64,000 nt of DNA from CAXBBB01 sp963815505 (GCA_963815505.1 CAWFGU010000024.1:62001-126000); one strand, 5' to 3'. Positions 49,475 through 59,388 are shown, counted from the stretch's first letter. Notes: generated by a model not told the origin, from the sequence alone. Numbers and translations are program-made.

Positions 49475-50188
49475 TCAGCCAAAGCGTTCGACGACGGCGC
49501 GGCGCTTGAGAGCCGAGAGCCAGCGCGTAATGTCGATCTCTTTGGGGCACGCCTGAACGCAGTTGAAGATTGTGTAGCACTTCCACAGCCCTTCCTTGCT
49601 GTCGACGATGGGCATGCGCTGGTCGACGCCCTGGTCGCGCGTGTCGAACGTATAGCGAAACGCTTTGAGCATCGCGGCCGGACCGAGGTAGGTCGGGTCG
49701 GCCCACGTCGAAGGGCAACTGTGCGTGCAGGCACCACACATGATGCACTTGGTCGCCTCTTCGATGATCTCGAAGTCTTCGGGCGATTGGTAGCGCTCCA
49801 ACTCGGGGGCCGGTTCGTGATTGATAAGCCACGGCATGACGGCGCGGTACTTCTCGAAAAAGCGCGTTTGGTCGATTACCAGGTCCTTGATGACCGGCGA
49901 TCCAGGCAGCGGTGCGAACGAAATCGTGTCGCCTTCCTTGTCCGCCAGATCTTGAATGAGAACCGAGCAGGCCAGCTTATTCTCGCCGTTGATCTGCATC
50001 GCATCCGATCCGCAAATGCCGTGCGCACACGACTTGCGCAGCGTCAGCGTGCCGTCCAGGTGCCACTTGACGTAGAGCAGCAGGCTCAGCGCGCTGTCGA
50101 TGGGTTCAGCAGGCACTTCGTACGTCTCCCAGTGCGGCTCGGTGTCCGCCTCGGGGTTGAAGCGCTGGATTTTGACGTTCAGTTTCAT
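49475..50188 (-). CDS. sdhB: Succinate dehydrogenase iron-sulfur subunit
   Basis: 237 residues. The [2Fe-2S] site is SCAHGICGSD...NKLAC, with Asp at the third ligand as in E. coli SdhB. The [4Fe-4S] site is CIMCGACTHSCP and the [3Fe-4S] site ends FNCVQACPKEIDITR. It passes electrons from SdhA to the quinone site. It is last in the minus-strand order sdhC-sdhD-sdhA-sdhB; 132 bp separates it from sdhA, mostly filled by a repeat element. Confidence 0.95.
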   Translation of the reverse strand: MKLNVKIQRFNPEADTEPHWETYEVPAEPIDSALSLLLYVKWHLDGTLTLRKSCAHGICGSDAMQINGENKLACSVLIQDLADKEGDTISFAPLPGSPVIKDLVIDQTRFFEKYRAVMPWLINHEPAPELERYQSPEDFEIIEEATKCIMCGACTHSCPSTWADPTYLGPAAMLKAFRYTFDTRDQGVDQRMPIVDSKEGLWKCYTIFNCVQACPKEIDITRWLSALKRRAVVERFG

Positions 50189-50214
50189 CTATCGGGAGGG
50201 GCGAACCCTCGGTT

Positions 50215-50316
50215 TGTCATCACGAGGCCGTAGGCCCTAGCGATCTTAGCGTTCGGTTTTCAGGCGAGGTTGCCACGTCGCTCCGCATCGGTGAGGCTCC
50301 GCTCCTCGCAACGACA
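50215..50316. repeat. MITE/REP-like inverted-repeat element between sdhA and sdhB
   Basis: About 102 bp bounded by TGTCATCACGAGG and CCTCGCAACGACA, inverted copies agreeing at about 10 of 13 positions. It fills most of the sdhA-sdhB spacer. Motifs such as GCGAGG and the CGATCT / GTGGCAACC arms resemble the element at 25452 and widespread REP-like repeats. It may have inserted into the operon without stopping its expression. Confidence 0.6.
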
Positions 50317-50320
50317 GCCA

Positions 50321-52057
50321 TCAGTACACGCGCAGTTTGGGCTCGAAGCGGCCCAGCTTGACTTCTTTGTAGGCAAACTCGAAGTTTCCCTCGCAGTCGC
50401 TGTGAAAGAGGTTGTGCTTCAGCCAGTTGTCGTCGTCGCGGTCGACGTAGTCTTCGCGGCTATGCGCGCCTCGGCTCTCCTTGCGGTGCTGCGCTCCGGC
50501 GGCGATGGCCTCTGCATAGTCGACCATGAAGCCGATCTCCAAGGCGTCGAGCAGTTCCGTGTTGAACCGCTTGCCTTTGTCGCGGACGGTAACGCTTCGT
50601 GCGCGTGTGCGCAGATCGCGCAGGTCCGACAGGGCTTCGGTCAGCGTTTCCTCGTTGCGGAAGACCGAGACGTTTTTCATCATCGACTCCTGCAATGCAC
50701 TACGGACGCTCACGCAACTCTCGCCACCGGTCCGGCTCAGCACTTCGTCGAGCATATCGCGCGTGCGCTTTTCGGGATTGTCCGGCAGCGGCGCCTTTTT
50801 CTTGTCTTGCTGAATCGACTCGGCCATGTGAATACCGGCGCGTCGTCCGAACACGACCAGGTCAAGCAGGCTGTTCGTACCCAGTCGGTTGGCGCCGTGG
50901 ACACTCACGCAGGCGCACTCACCGATGGCATAGAGTCCGTCGACGATCGAACCGCGTTCGGCGCGCTCCACCTGCCCATCAGCGTTGGTCGGAATGCCTC
51001 CCATCGCGTAGTGGCACGTGGGCGCGATCGGAATCGGCTGCTTGACCGGGTCTACGCCCAGATAGGTGCGGCTGAACGTGGTGATTTCGGGCAATTTCTT
51101 TTCGAGCACCTCGGTCCCGACGTGGGTCATGTCGAGGTGGACGTAGTCCTTACCGTTGATGCCGCGTCCCTCACGGATCTCCTTGTAAATGCACTGCGAG
51201 ACCAAGTCGCGCGGCGCCAGGTCCTTGACCGTCGGTGCGTAGCGCTCCATGAAACGCTCGCCGTCCGAATTGCGCAGGATTCCGCCTTCACCACGCGCAC
51301 CCTCGGTGATGAGGATGCCCAGACGGTACAGGCCGGTCGGATGGAACTGGACGAACTCCATGTCTTCGAGCGGAAGGCCCGCGCGCAAGATCATGCTCAT
51401 GCCGTCGCCGGTCCCGGCGTGCGCGTTGCTCGTCGTCTTGAAGGCGCGTCCGTAACCGCCCGTTGCAAAGCAGACGATCTTGGCGTGGAACGTGTGCACC
51501 TCGCCCGTCAGGATCTCATAGCTCACGACGCCCGAGCAGGTGCCGTCCTCGTTCATCAGTAGGTCGAGTACCTGATACTCGTCGTAGAAGCGCACATTCT
51601 TGCTCGTGCACTGGTCGTAGAGCGTGTGGAGGATCGTGTGCCCAGTCCGGTCGGCAGCATGACAGGCACGTCGGACGGGCGCTTCGCCGAATCCGCGTGT
51701 GTGTCCACCAAAGCGGCGCTGGCTGATCTTACCCGCTTTGTTGCGGCTGAACGGCACGCCATAGTGCTCTAGCTCGCGGATGGTGCGCGGCGCGTCCTTA
51801 CACATCGTCTCGATGGCGTCCTGGTCGCCCAGGTAGTCCGAACCTTTGACGGTATCGAACGCATGCCACATCCAGTTGTCTTCCTCTTCGTTTCCGAGCG
51901 CCGCACCGATGCCGCCCTGGGCCGCTCCGGTGTGCGAGCGCAACGGGTGCAGCTTGGAGACGACCGCCACGTCTGCGCCGCCTTCGCGCGCGTAGAGGGC
52001 CGCCATCAGGCCTGCGCCACCGGCTCCGACGATTACGATGTCGTGCGTGAAGGTCAT
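50321..52057 (-). CDS. sdhA: Succinate dehydrogenase flavoprotein subunit
   Basis: 578 residues. The dinucleotide motif VIVGAGGAGLMAALYARE, the histidyl-FAD segment SHTGAAQGGIGAALGN, and the substrate-binding HPTGLYR and a late GANRLGTNSLLDL are all in place. It oxidises succinate to fumarate at the membrane face and passes electrons to SdhB. The frame is complete. Confidence 0.95.
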   Translation of the reverse strand: MTFTHDIVIVGAGGAGLMAALYAREGGADVAVVSKLHPLRSHTGAAQGGIGAALGNEEEDNWMWHAFDTVKGSDYLGDQDAIETMCKDAPRTIRELEHYGVPFSRNKAGKISQRRFGGHTRGFGEAPVRRACHAADRTGHTILHTLYDQCTSKNVRFYDEYQVLDLLMNEDGTCSGVVSYEILTGEVHTFHAKIVCFATGGYGRAFKTTSNAHAGTGDGMSMILRAGLPLEDMEFVQFHPTGLYRLGILITEGARGEGGILRNSDGERFMERYAPTVKDLAPRDLVSQCIYKEIREGRGINGKDYVHLDMTHVGTEVLEKKLPEITTFSRTYLGVDPVKQPIPIAPTCHYAMGGIPTNADGQVERAERGSIVDGLYAIGECACVSVHGANRLGTNSLLDLVVFGRRAGIHMAESIQQDKKKAPLPDNPEKRTRDMLDEVLSRTGGESCVSVRSALQESMMKNVSVFRNEETLTEALSDLRDLRTRARSVTVRDKGKRFNTELLDALEIGFMVDYAEAIAAGAQHRKESRGAHSREDYVDRDDDNWLKHNLFHSDCEGNFEFAYKEVKLGRFEPKLRVY

Positions 52058-52079
52058 ATCCGTAGGGTATTGGGTCTAG

Positions 52080-52742
52080 TTAACCACCCAGCCCCCAACC
52101 CGCCATGACGACGGAGTAGAGGCCGATGATGAGAAGTACGAGCGCGAGGCCCCACGAAAGCGTTACCGCAGTGACGCGGGCGAGTGGGTTGCGGATGTAG
52201 TCCGTCAGGATGTTGTTGAGTCCGTAGAAGCCGTGGTGCAGCGCGAACAGCAGGAAGAAGATGTTGAATGCTTTCCACAGGACCGCATAGACCGGGTCAG
52301 CCAGGCGCAGCATCGCCACGTCGTAGCTCGTCACCGGGTCGCCGACTGCTCCGGGGAGCACGCCTGCTTCGCGACGCTCGTTGACGGCCGCTTGCGCCTG
52401 ATCCGAGTACGTCGGCAGCGCGCCTGCGGCAACGAGGAGCCGCTCGCGCTCGACCTGCGAAAGCCCGGAAAGGCGTCCGTCAAACCCGGCTTCGTCGTCA
52501 CCGCCGAGAACCGCCTGTGCCAGCTCGAGGTCCTCTTCGGTGATCACGTTGTTGACGACCGCTTCGTTGACGCCCTCGAAGGTGAGAACGGCTGTCGTAC
52601 TGTGCGTGACACTCGCCGATGTCGCGTCGAAGTGCTGGATCCAAAAGTGGGTCAGCAGCAGGAAGACGAGAAACGTGCCTGAGACGCGGTGCAAGAACCA
52701 GCCAAACGCCTGCGACTTGTGGTTTTTTCCGTAGTTAGCCAT
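52080..52742 (-). CDS. sdhD: Succinate dehydrogenase membrane anchor subunit, with a large extra loop
   Basis: 220 residues. The first helix SGTFLVFLLLTHFWIQHF has a haem-ligand-type His. Helices 2 and 3 (VLWKAFNIFFLLFALHHGFYG and AVTLSWGLALVLLIIGLYSV) lie after a 110-residue, mostly acidic, hydrophilic segment (about residues 40-150). Typical SdhD has no such insert, so this subunit is unusually long. It lies 3 bp after sdhC on the same strand. The insert could be outside the membrane; its purpose is unknown. The frame is intact, so the insert is not an artefact of a shift. Confidence 0.8.
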   Translation of the reverse strand: MANYGKNHKSQAFGWFLHRVSGTFLVFLLLTHFWIQHFDATSASVTHSTTAVLTFEGVNEAVVNNVITEEDLELAQAVLGGDDEAGFDGRLSGLSQVERERLLVAAGALPTYSDQAQAAVNERREAGVLPGAVGDPVTSYDVAMLRLADPVYAVLWKAFNIFFLLFALHHGFYGLNNILTDYIRNPLARVTAVTLSWGLALVLLIIGLYSVVMAGWGLGG

Positions 52743-52745
52743 AGA

Positions 52746-53156
52746 TCAGCCTCCGAAGTGTTTGACGAGCGCGTAGATCGACGGGTAGCCGCCTGCGATG
52801 ATCATCAGGACGGCGACGGCGCCCAAGGTCCAGAACAGACGCCGCTGATGCGGACTCCATCCCAAGAAGTCGATCAGCACGATGCGCAATCCGTTGATCA
52901 TGTGGTAGACGACGGCCGCCCAGAGCATGAACTCGCCGACTTTGAAGATGGCACCGTGGTAGCTGGAGATGAGTTCGTTGTAGGCGTCGCGGTCAGAGAG
53001 GGCTTTGAGCCCCCAGATGTGGACGACGAGGTAGCCGACAAGGGCGAGGCCGCTCAGGCGGTGTGCCATCCAGGCAAACATGCCTTCACGCACCCGATAG
53101 GGGCGGATGACTTTGCGCTCGAACTTGGCGGGCGCGTCGATGGTGTCGAGGGCCAT
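52746..53156 (-). CDS. sdhC: Succinate dehydrogenase cytochrome b subunit
   Basis: 136 residues with three membrane helices: MFAWMAHRLSGLALVGYLVV, VGEFMLWAAVVYHMINGLRI and FWTLGAVAVLMIIAGGY. Candidate haem ligands are His residues in HRLSG and VVYHMINGLR. It heads the minus-strand sdh operon. Its ATG at 53156 is about 39 bp from a predicted -10 element. Confidence 0.9.
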   Translation of the reverse strand: MALDTIDAPAKFERKVIRPYRVREGMFAWMAHRLSGLALVGYLVVHIWGLKALSDRDAYNELISSYHGAIFKVGEFMLWAAVVYHMINGLRIVLIDFLGWSPHQRRLFWTLGAVAVLMIIAGGYPSIYALVKHFGG

Positions 53157-53194
53157 GGCGTGGCGGTGTGTGTGATGCAGACAGAGACGCTGGC

Positions 53195-53222
53195 AATATA
53201 GCGGATCGACCGAGATTGTCGA
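53195..53222 (-). promoter_or_regulatory. Possible promoter of the sdh operon
   Basis: On the minus strand TCGACA and TATATT are separated by 16 bp, similar to a sigma-70 promoter. The -10 lies about 39 bp before the sdhC ATG. TATATTG also resembles the Bacteroidota -7 element. A visual match only. Confidence 0.4.
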
Positions 53223-53371
53223 CGCCCAGCAGCGGCTGTCTGCATGGGATAAGAGCGAAAAAGGGCTTTTGTTTCTACTTTCAGAAAGAAGTGAAAGTCA
53301 AACTTTGAGGGAGGTTTAGACTGTGTCCAGACAATGGCGTTTTGCTCCTATTTCCGGTTGGGTTCGAACAG

Positions 53372-53401
53372 AAAAAGCCCGCCAGATCGGGTGATCTGAC
53401 G
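53372..53401 (-). terminator. Rho-independent terminator after citrate synthase
   Basis: On the minus strand CGTCAGATC and GATCTGGCG form a 9-pair stem with one T-G pair and an ACCC loop, then GGC and TTTTT. It lies 31 bp after the gltA stop. Confidence 0.75.
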
Positions 53402-53432
53402 GACTGCGAGGTGCTACCGAATCGGCGCTGGG

Positions 53433-54576
53433 TTACCGCTGGTCGATTGTGGGGAAGGTCAGGCCGCGCTGACCGATGTAGTCTGCACTGGGTCGGATCA
53501 GGCGGTTGTCTTCCCACTGCTCGAGCAAGTGGGCGGTCCAACCCGTGATGCGAGCGAGGGCGAAAATGGGCGTGTACAAGTCGGTATCGATGCCCAACAT
53601 GTAGTAGACGCTGGCCGAGAAGAAGTCGACGTTGGGGTCCAGTCCCTTTTCGGACTTGACCGTCTCCATCATGGCGACCGAGATGTCGTACCACTTGCGC
53701 TGTCCACGTTCGTCGGCGAGGCTTTCGCTGGTTTCGCGGAGCAGACGGGCGCGCGGGTCGAACGTTTTGTAGACGCGGTGGCCGAAGCCCATGATGCGCT
53801 CCTTGCGCCCCAGCGCTTCCTTGACCCACTCGCGCGGGTCCTTGCCGCTCGCATCGATTTCGAGCAGCGTCTGCATCACCTTGATGTTGGCACCGCCGTG
53901 GAGCGGGCCTTTGAGCGCGCCGATGGCTCCGGCGGTCGCGCTGTACATGTCCGAGAGCGTCGAACCGATGACGCGGGCCGTGAACGTCGACGCGTTGAGT
54001 CCGTGCTCGGCGTGCAGCGTCAGGCAGGCGTCGAAGATGCGCTCGGCCTGCGCGCCCGGCTCCTCGCCGGTGAGCATGTAGACGAAGTTGTGCGCCGTCG
54101 ACTCGCCCGAGAGCGGGGCGACCGGCTCCTGGCCTTTGCGAATGCGGTCGAACGCGGCGATCAGCGTCGGGATGCGCGCAGTCAGGCGAATGGCCTTGCG
54201 GTAGTTGGCCTCGGGGCTGGCATCGTCGGTCTCACCGTCGAACACGCCGAGCGCGGCCACAGCCGTCTGTAACACGCTCATCGGGTTGGCGTCTTCGGGC
54301 ATCTCGCGAAGCAACTGAATCACGGCGGGCGGAAGAGCGCGTTCGCTCTGCAGCATGTCGTTGAGTTCGGACAAGCTGCTGCGCATTGGGCAGCGAGCCT
54401 TTCCAGAGTAGATAGGCGACCTCCTCGAACGAAGCCTTTTCGGCCAAGTCGTCAATGTCGTAGCCGCGATAGATCAACTCGCCTTTCTGTCCGTCGATGT
54501 GCGAGAGTTCGGTGTCGAGTGCAACGACGCCTTCGAGGCCACGGGATTTGATCTTCTGGGGAGCTGCTTCGGGCAT
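53433..54576 (-). CDS. gltA: Citrate synthase (one frameshift)
   Basis: About 380 residues. GELIYRGYDIDDLAEKASFE lies near the N-terminus, HGLNASTF carries a catalytic His, and GPLHGGAN, FGHRVYKTFDPRA and DFFSASVYYMLGI follow. It condenses acetyl-CoA and oxaloacetate to start the TCA cycle. The form without a long N-terminal extension is typical of the short, dimeric type. The frame breaks near 54390, between LLWKGSLPN and LSELNDMLQSE. It lies immediately upstream of the sdh operon and on the same strand, but a 276-bp gap with its terminator separates transcripts. Confidence 0.9.
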
Positions 54577-55241
54577 GGAATAGGTAGATGAGTCTGTATG
54601 AATGAGCGCCGGATCGGCCCAAGTCGAAAAAGCGGTTCCGCCGTCAGAGCGGGTCAGCCTTCTTTAAAGTCGGCGGCGGGGGGAGGGCGTTCCCCCGGAG
54701 CGCGGTTTTTTTGGTGAAAGCCACAGCGGATGCGGCTATTGTACGCAGGTGGATGGATCAAAACCGTAACGCACGCGTCGGGAAGGACAGTCAACGTGGC
54801 GAGGCTCCCAATGGTCTCGCAGCAGGTACGCGCTCCGCGCCGACTGCTCCGCCGCCTGACTCGCTCTTTTGTTTTACTACCGCCGTTTCGCGGCTCGGCG
54901 AGTCGATCTCTCTGATCTAATCCGTGACCGACTCGTCCCCCTCGCCACTTTATGGCTCACCTCGTCTGCGTACCCAGCTCTCGTGCGAGCGTCCTCGGTC
55001 CTCCTTTCGATTCGATCGGACCCGATGTTCCGCACGTCGCGCGCGCAGTTGTTCTTCTCCTCGGTAGCTGGTTTGGGCTACTACCGATTTCGCGCGCCCG
55101 TCAGCAGCCTCGACCACTTCTCGGTCCTGCCTGCTGGCTCGTCGCCTCTCGTTTCTACACTCGGCTGCCCACGGACGGCGCCGAGATCGGTCCGCTGGAC
55201 CAAGTAGAACGGCAGGGCGGCAGCGCGCACGTACTCCCCAC
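54577..55241. other. Long leader or intergenic region before the RNase E/G gene
   Basis: 665 bp with no recognisable gene, tRNA or rRNA. The downstream part is pyrimidine-rich on the plus strand. RNase E genes in other bacteria have autoregulatory 5' leaders; that role here is only a possibility. No terminator or promoter with good match was found. Confidence 0.35.
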
Positions 55242-57370
55242 ATGGGCAAAAAAGAACTCGTCGTCTCGGGCCACAACGGTACCACCCGTCTCGCACTGAT
55301 CGAAAACGGTCAACTGGCCGAACTCCACATCGAAACGCCCGAACACGCGCGCACGATCGGTAACGTGGTGCTGGGCAAGGTCAAGAAGGTCATGCCCAAC
55401 ATCCGGGCGGCGTTCGTGGACATCGGCATGGGGCAGGATGCGTTCCTGCACTACTCGGACCTGACCGATAACCTGCCGCAGATGCTGGCCTTTGTCGATC
55501 AGGACAACCCCGACCTGCGCAGCTGGGGCGTCGCGTCCGGGCACGCGGCTGGCCAAGCGCAAGCGCAGAGGGGCCAAGCACGGCAAGTCGGCGGGCAAAG
55601 GCGACAGGGAGGATGCGACTCGATCACCTGTTCGCCATTCGCCGGCGCGCGCGGCATGGTCCGCCCAAGCGGCAGGCGCGGCGCGATCTGCCCCAACTCA
55701 AAGGCCGCCCCGAAGATCACTTGAAGCAGGGGCAGCGCATCCTGGTCAAGATCTCCAAGGAGCCGATGGGACACAAGGGCCATCGCGTCTCGACCGACAT
55801 CTCGCTGGCCGGGCGTTTTCTCGTGCTCGTGCCGATGGCGGACTACGTGGCGGTCAGCAAGAAAATCGGCTCGTACAAGGAGCGCAGGCGGCTTCGCGTG
55901 CTGGCCCGGTCGCTGCTGCCCGAAGGATTCGGCGTCATCGTGCGCACCCAAGCGAGCCGCAAGAGCGCGCGCGAACTCGACACCGACCTCCGGCTCCTGG
56001 CCGAGCGGTGGGACGTCATCGAAGGTGGAATGCAGGGCAAGCCGCGTCCGCCCAAGAAGCTGTACGAAGACGTCAACATGGTGTCGAGCCTGGTGCGCGA
56101 CCTGTTCTCGGACGATTTCGACCGCATCTTGACGGACGACAAGAAGATCTACGACAATCTCTCGCTCTACGTCGAGGCCGTCGCTCCGCACATGGCGGAT
56201 GCGGTCCAGTTCTACGATGGCAAGCGCTTCATCTTCGACCAGGTCGGTATCGGGCGCGACTACCGCGATGCGTTCGAGAAGCGCGTCGATCTGCCAGGCG
56301 GCGGCTACCTATTCATCGAGCGGACCGAGGCGATGCACGTCGTCGACGTGAACTCGGGGCGTGCCGGGCGCGGGCTGAGCCAGGAGGAGAACGCGATCCG
56401 CGTCAACCTCGAGTCGGCTCGGGCGATCGCGCGCCAGGCTCGGCTGCGCGACCTGGGCGGCATCATCTGCGTCGACTTCATCGACCTCAAGGACAACCGC
56501 AACCGCAAGAAGATCTACGACGAGCTGCTCAAGGAATTCCGCAAGGACCGAGCAGTTACCAAGGCGCTGCCTATGAGCGACTTCGGTATCGTTCAGATCA
56601 CGCGTCAGCGCCTGCGGCCCGCGCTGACGACCCTCCACAAACCCGAGGACGACGGTGGAGGCGACTGGGAATCCGAAGCGCTGGCCGATGTCGAAGCGCA
56701 AGCCACCGACGCGCAGGCGAGCCGCGACGACAACTCGTCCAACGACTCTTCGCCTGGTGACTCGTCACGTGGCGGACGTGGACGCTCGAACGACAGTCGC
56801 CGGGACGACCGCGAATCGCGCAGCCGCGACGACTCGGGTCAGAGCCGCGACGGAGGCGGAGGCCGGCGAGGTCGCAGAGGAGGGCGCGGACGCTCGAACG
56901 ACCGCAACAGCGACCGCTCGTCCAGCGCTCCTGCCGAGAATCAGAGCTCATCGTCCGGCAAGTCGCAGAGCGCGGGCGGCAACAAGTCGCGCGGAAGCAG
57001 GCAGAAGCGCAAGCGCGAGACGCCCGACGAACTGCTCGCCCTGATGCGCGGGTGGGTGGCGGCGTATCGCGAAGCTGGCCGCCGCGAGCCGCTGCGCCTG
57101 CGCGTGCACCCGTTCCTGTCGGCGTTCCTGTCGCGCAGCGTGCCCAACCGCACGACGCGGTGGAGCTTCCGCTACCTCGTCCGCATCAAGCTGGAGGAGG
57201 ACGAGAACCTGCATCCGATGGCGTTCCGCTTCCACATCGCCGAGACTGGAGAGGAAATCACGCGCGACATCACGCCGCTCGACCTTTCGGACAACGCGCC
57301 CGACGAGGCCGCCGTCGACCTGCCCACGCAGCCCCAGCCGGACGGCTCGCAGCGTCCCCCGAACAAATGA
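55242..57370 (+). CDS. rng: Ribonuclease E/G, variant with an Arg/Gly/Ser-rich insert (two frameshifts)
   Basis: About 709 residues. The S1-type start is GNVVLGKVKKVMPNIRAAFV, FVDIGMGQDAFLHYSDL; the catalytic core has HVVDVNSGRAG and ICVDFIDLKDNRNRKK, with the Mg-binding Asp residues intact. The conserved CPxC zinc-link is absent: after TRQRLRPALTTLHKP comes about 120 residues rich in Arg, Gly, Ser and Asp (GRRGRRGGRGRSND), then a conserved C-terminal part. It cuts single-stranded RNA and processes rRNA and mRNA. Frames shift near 55535 and 55610-55660. It ends ATGA-overlapping the next gene. Confidence 0.85.
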
Positions 57371-58131
57371 AGTGGACGATTGTGCTCGTCGCCCTGCTGC
57401 TCGCCCCGGTCGCCCGTGCGCAATCGCAGCAGGGCGTCGCCGTCGTCGTTGCGCCGATGCGGTTCGTTTACGCAGGTGATGCCGATGAGGGCGACGCGTT
57501 GGAGTTTTCTGCTCCCACGTTCGGGTTGCGCTACGAGAGCCGTGGCCTGTCCATCGAAGCGCTCTACGCGCGGCCGACCTTCGAGAGGTCGACATCGTTC
57601 AATAGTCTGCCAAATACGCCTGACAGTGAGCCTGCCATCGTCAGGGTCGATTTGCCGGATCGCAGCCTGACCGTTTGGGACGTGCGCGCCCAGGTCGAGC
57701 AGCCGTTCGCGATTACCGACCGTCTGAGCATTCCTGTCAGGCTGGCGATTTCGGCCCGGCGCGTGCGTTCGAATGACGAAGTGGTAGTCGATGCAGAGAC
57801 AGCCGTCATGGGTAAGCCCGAGTTCACGGCCGACGGGCTCCGTTTGGGCGGTGGACTGGGCTGGGCCGATCGCCGCGAGCGCACGCGCGTCTGGGCGATG
57901 GGACTGGCTGGACTGGCATCGCGCGACTTTGGGGCGTCCGGTTTTGCCTATGGCGTCGAAGCGGGCGCCAGGCTTGCCTTTCCGATCCGCGACCAAGCGC
58001 TGACAGCCGGTTACACGTTCCGCCTGGACGGGCACAACTTCGGCAGACTCCCGCTCGCCGGACGCGAAACGGCAGATGCGGCGGACTACTACGGACTGCA
58101 GCACGCGCTATCGGTCGGGCTTCGGTTCTGA
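57367..58131 (+). CDS. Outer-membrane beta-barrel protein
   Basis: 254 residues. A signal peptide (WTIVLVALLLAPVARAQ) is followed by alternating beta strands, e.g. FGLRYESRGLSIEALYA, GLRLGGGLGWADR, FAYGVEAGARLAF and a terminal ALSVGLRF with C-terminal Phe, as recognised by the outer-membrane insertion machinery. It starts within the RNase stop (ATGA), so they are co-translated. No ligand or partner is known. Confidence 0.7.
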   Translation: MKWTIVLVALLLAPVARAQSQQGVAVVVAPMRFVYAGDADEGDALEFSAPTFGLRYESRGLSIEALYARPTFERSTSFNSLPNTPDSEPAIVRVDLPDRSLTVWDVRAQVEQPFAITDRLSIPVRLAISARRVRSNDEVVVDAETAVMGKPEFTADGLRLGGGLGWADRRERTRVWAMGLAGLASRDFGASGFAYGVEAGARLAFPIRDQALTAGYTFRLDGHNFGRLPLAGRETADAADYYGLQHALSVGLRF

Positions 58132-58196
58132 GCATCGGTGGGCGCTTCGGCGCTGAACGTCGGCTTTCGTACATTCGCTGCGTTCTCCTCTGCTCC

Positions 58197-59363
58197 ATGA
58201 TCCGCTGCATGCTTCTGCTCGTCCTGCTGTCCCTCACCGGGGATGCGCACGCGCAGGTGAGGTCCGCTCTTCCCCAAGGTGTCGTGCAGGCGGCGGATTC
58301 GATTCTCACGGCAGACTCGACTGGGGCTGATGCAGCGGCGACGGATACGTCCGGTATCGGGCGGGCAGATGGTGACGTGGCGGCGCTGCTGATGTCCGTG
58401 CTGGCGCGCCAGAGTCGGCTCGAAGTACGCAACGACAGCTTACGTCGAGCGCTGACGGTGGCACGGCGCGATACCTCCTCGGTAGCCGAACAGCTGCAGA
58501 ACACAGCCAAAGAAGCAGGTGAGACGATAAAGGGGCTGGGCGTCAAGGCGTTTTTCTCCATACTCGTGCTGATCCTAGCGGCCTACGCAATCCGGTTTTC
58601 GGTTTGGCTGCTCAACTCTCTGGCTGCGCAGAACGCCGAGCAGGCGCTTCGCTACAAGCGGTTCATTCCCATCGTCCGCATTCTGACGTGGGCGGTTGCA
58701 GCATATCTGGTGATCAGCGTCATCATCGGCCTGACAGGCGAGCAGTTGATCGCAGCGAGCGCGGCAGCGGGCGTCGCGATCGGATTTGCGGCCCAAGACG
58801 TGCTCAAAAACATCTTCGGCGGACTGGTCATCATCTTCGACCAACCGTTCCAAGTGGGCGACAAGGTAGCCGTCGGCGATACCTACGGCGAGGTCGTATC
58901 GATCGGCATCCGGTCGACGCGCATCGTCACGCCCGATGACAACCTGGTGAGCGTGCCCAACAGCCAGATTACCGATGGGCAGGTGTCGAACGCCAACGCG
59001 GGGGTGCCCGACTGCCAGGTCGTGACCGACCTCTTCCTGCCGATCCATGCCGACGAAGGCGTCGCCAAGCGGGTGGCCTACGAGGCAGCGGCGGCGTCGC
59101 AACTGATCTACCTGGGCAAACCGGTAGCTGTCCTCGTCAAGGAGATGTTCGACAAGGAGTTGATGCTGCGCGTGCGCGTCAAGGCCTACGTGCTCGAGCA
59201 CAAATACGAGTTCGCGTTTCAGAGCGAGATCACCCAGGCAGCGCGGCGCGAGTACCGGCGGTTGGGATTGCTCGTAGCACCGGAAAGCACCTCTGGAGGC
59301 ACTGCCACGGTTCCGCCCGACGACCGCACCCCGTGGCACCGCCTGCGGCCGAACTTCCTGTAG
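58197..59363 (+). CDS. MscS-family channel with an N-terminal extension
   Basis: 388 residues. A signal peptide (LLLVLLSLTGDAHAQ) precedes a Ser/Thr/Asp-rich part and a coiled coil (LARQSRLEVRNDSLRRALTV) of about 100 residues. Then three helices follow (FFSILVLILAAYAIRFSVWL, TWAVAAYLVISVIIGL, IAASAAAGVAIGFAAQ) and the MscS core (LKNIFGGLVIIFDQPFQVGD). The extra N-terminal part could sense osmotic or surface stress. It ends 25 bp before the 1133-residue gene, so the two are probably co-transcribed. Confidence 0.8.
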   Translation: MIRCMLLLVLLSLTGDAHAQVRSALPQGVVQAADSILTADSTGADAAATDTSGIGRADGDVAALLMSVLARQSRLEVRNDSLRRALTVARRDTSSVAEQLQNTAKEAGETIKGLGVKAFFSILVLILAAYAIRFSVWLLNSLAAQNAEQALRYKRFIPIVRILTWAVAAYLVISVIIGLTGEQLIAASAAAGVAIGFAAQDVLKNIFGGLVIIFDQPFQVGDKVAVGDTYGEVVSIGIRSTRIVTPDDNLVSVPNSQITDGQVSNANAGVPDCQVVTDLFLPIHADEGVAKRVAYEAAAASQLIYLGKPVAVLVKEMFDKELMLRVRVKAYVLEHKYEFAFQSEITQAARREYRRLGLLVAPESTSGGTATVPPDDRTPWHRLRPNFL

Positions 59364-59388
59364 CTTCCTCCATCTCCTCGCGCGTCGA

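Noticed and set aside
54577..55241. Hidden coding gene
   Set aside because: Open frames on both strands lack family features and have promoter-like or leader-like base use.
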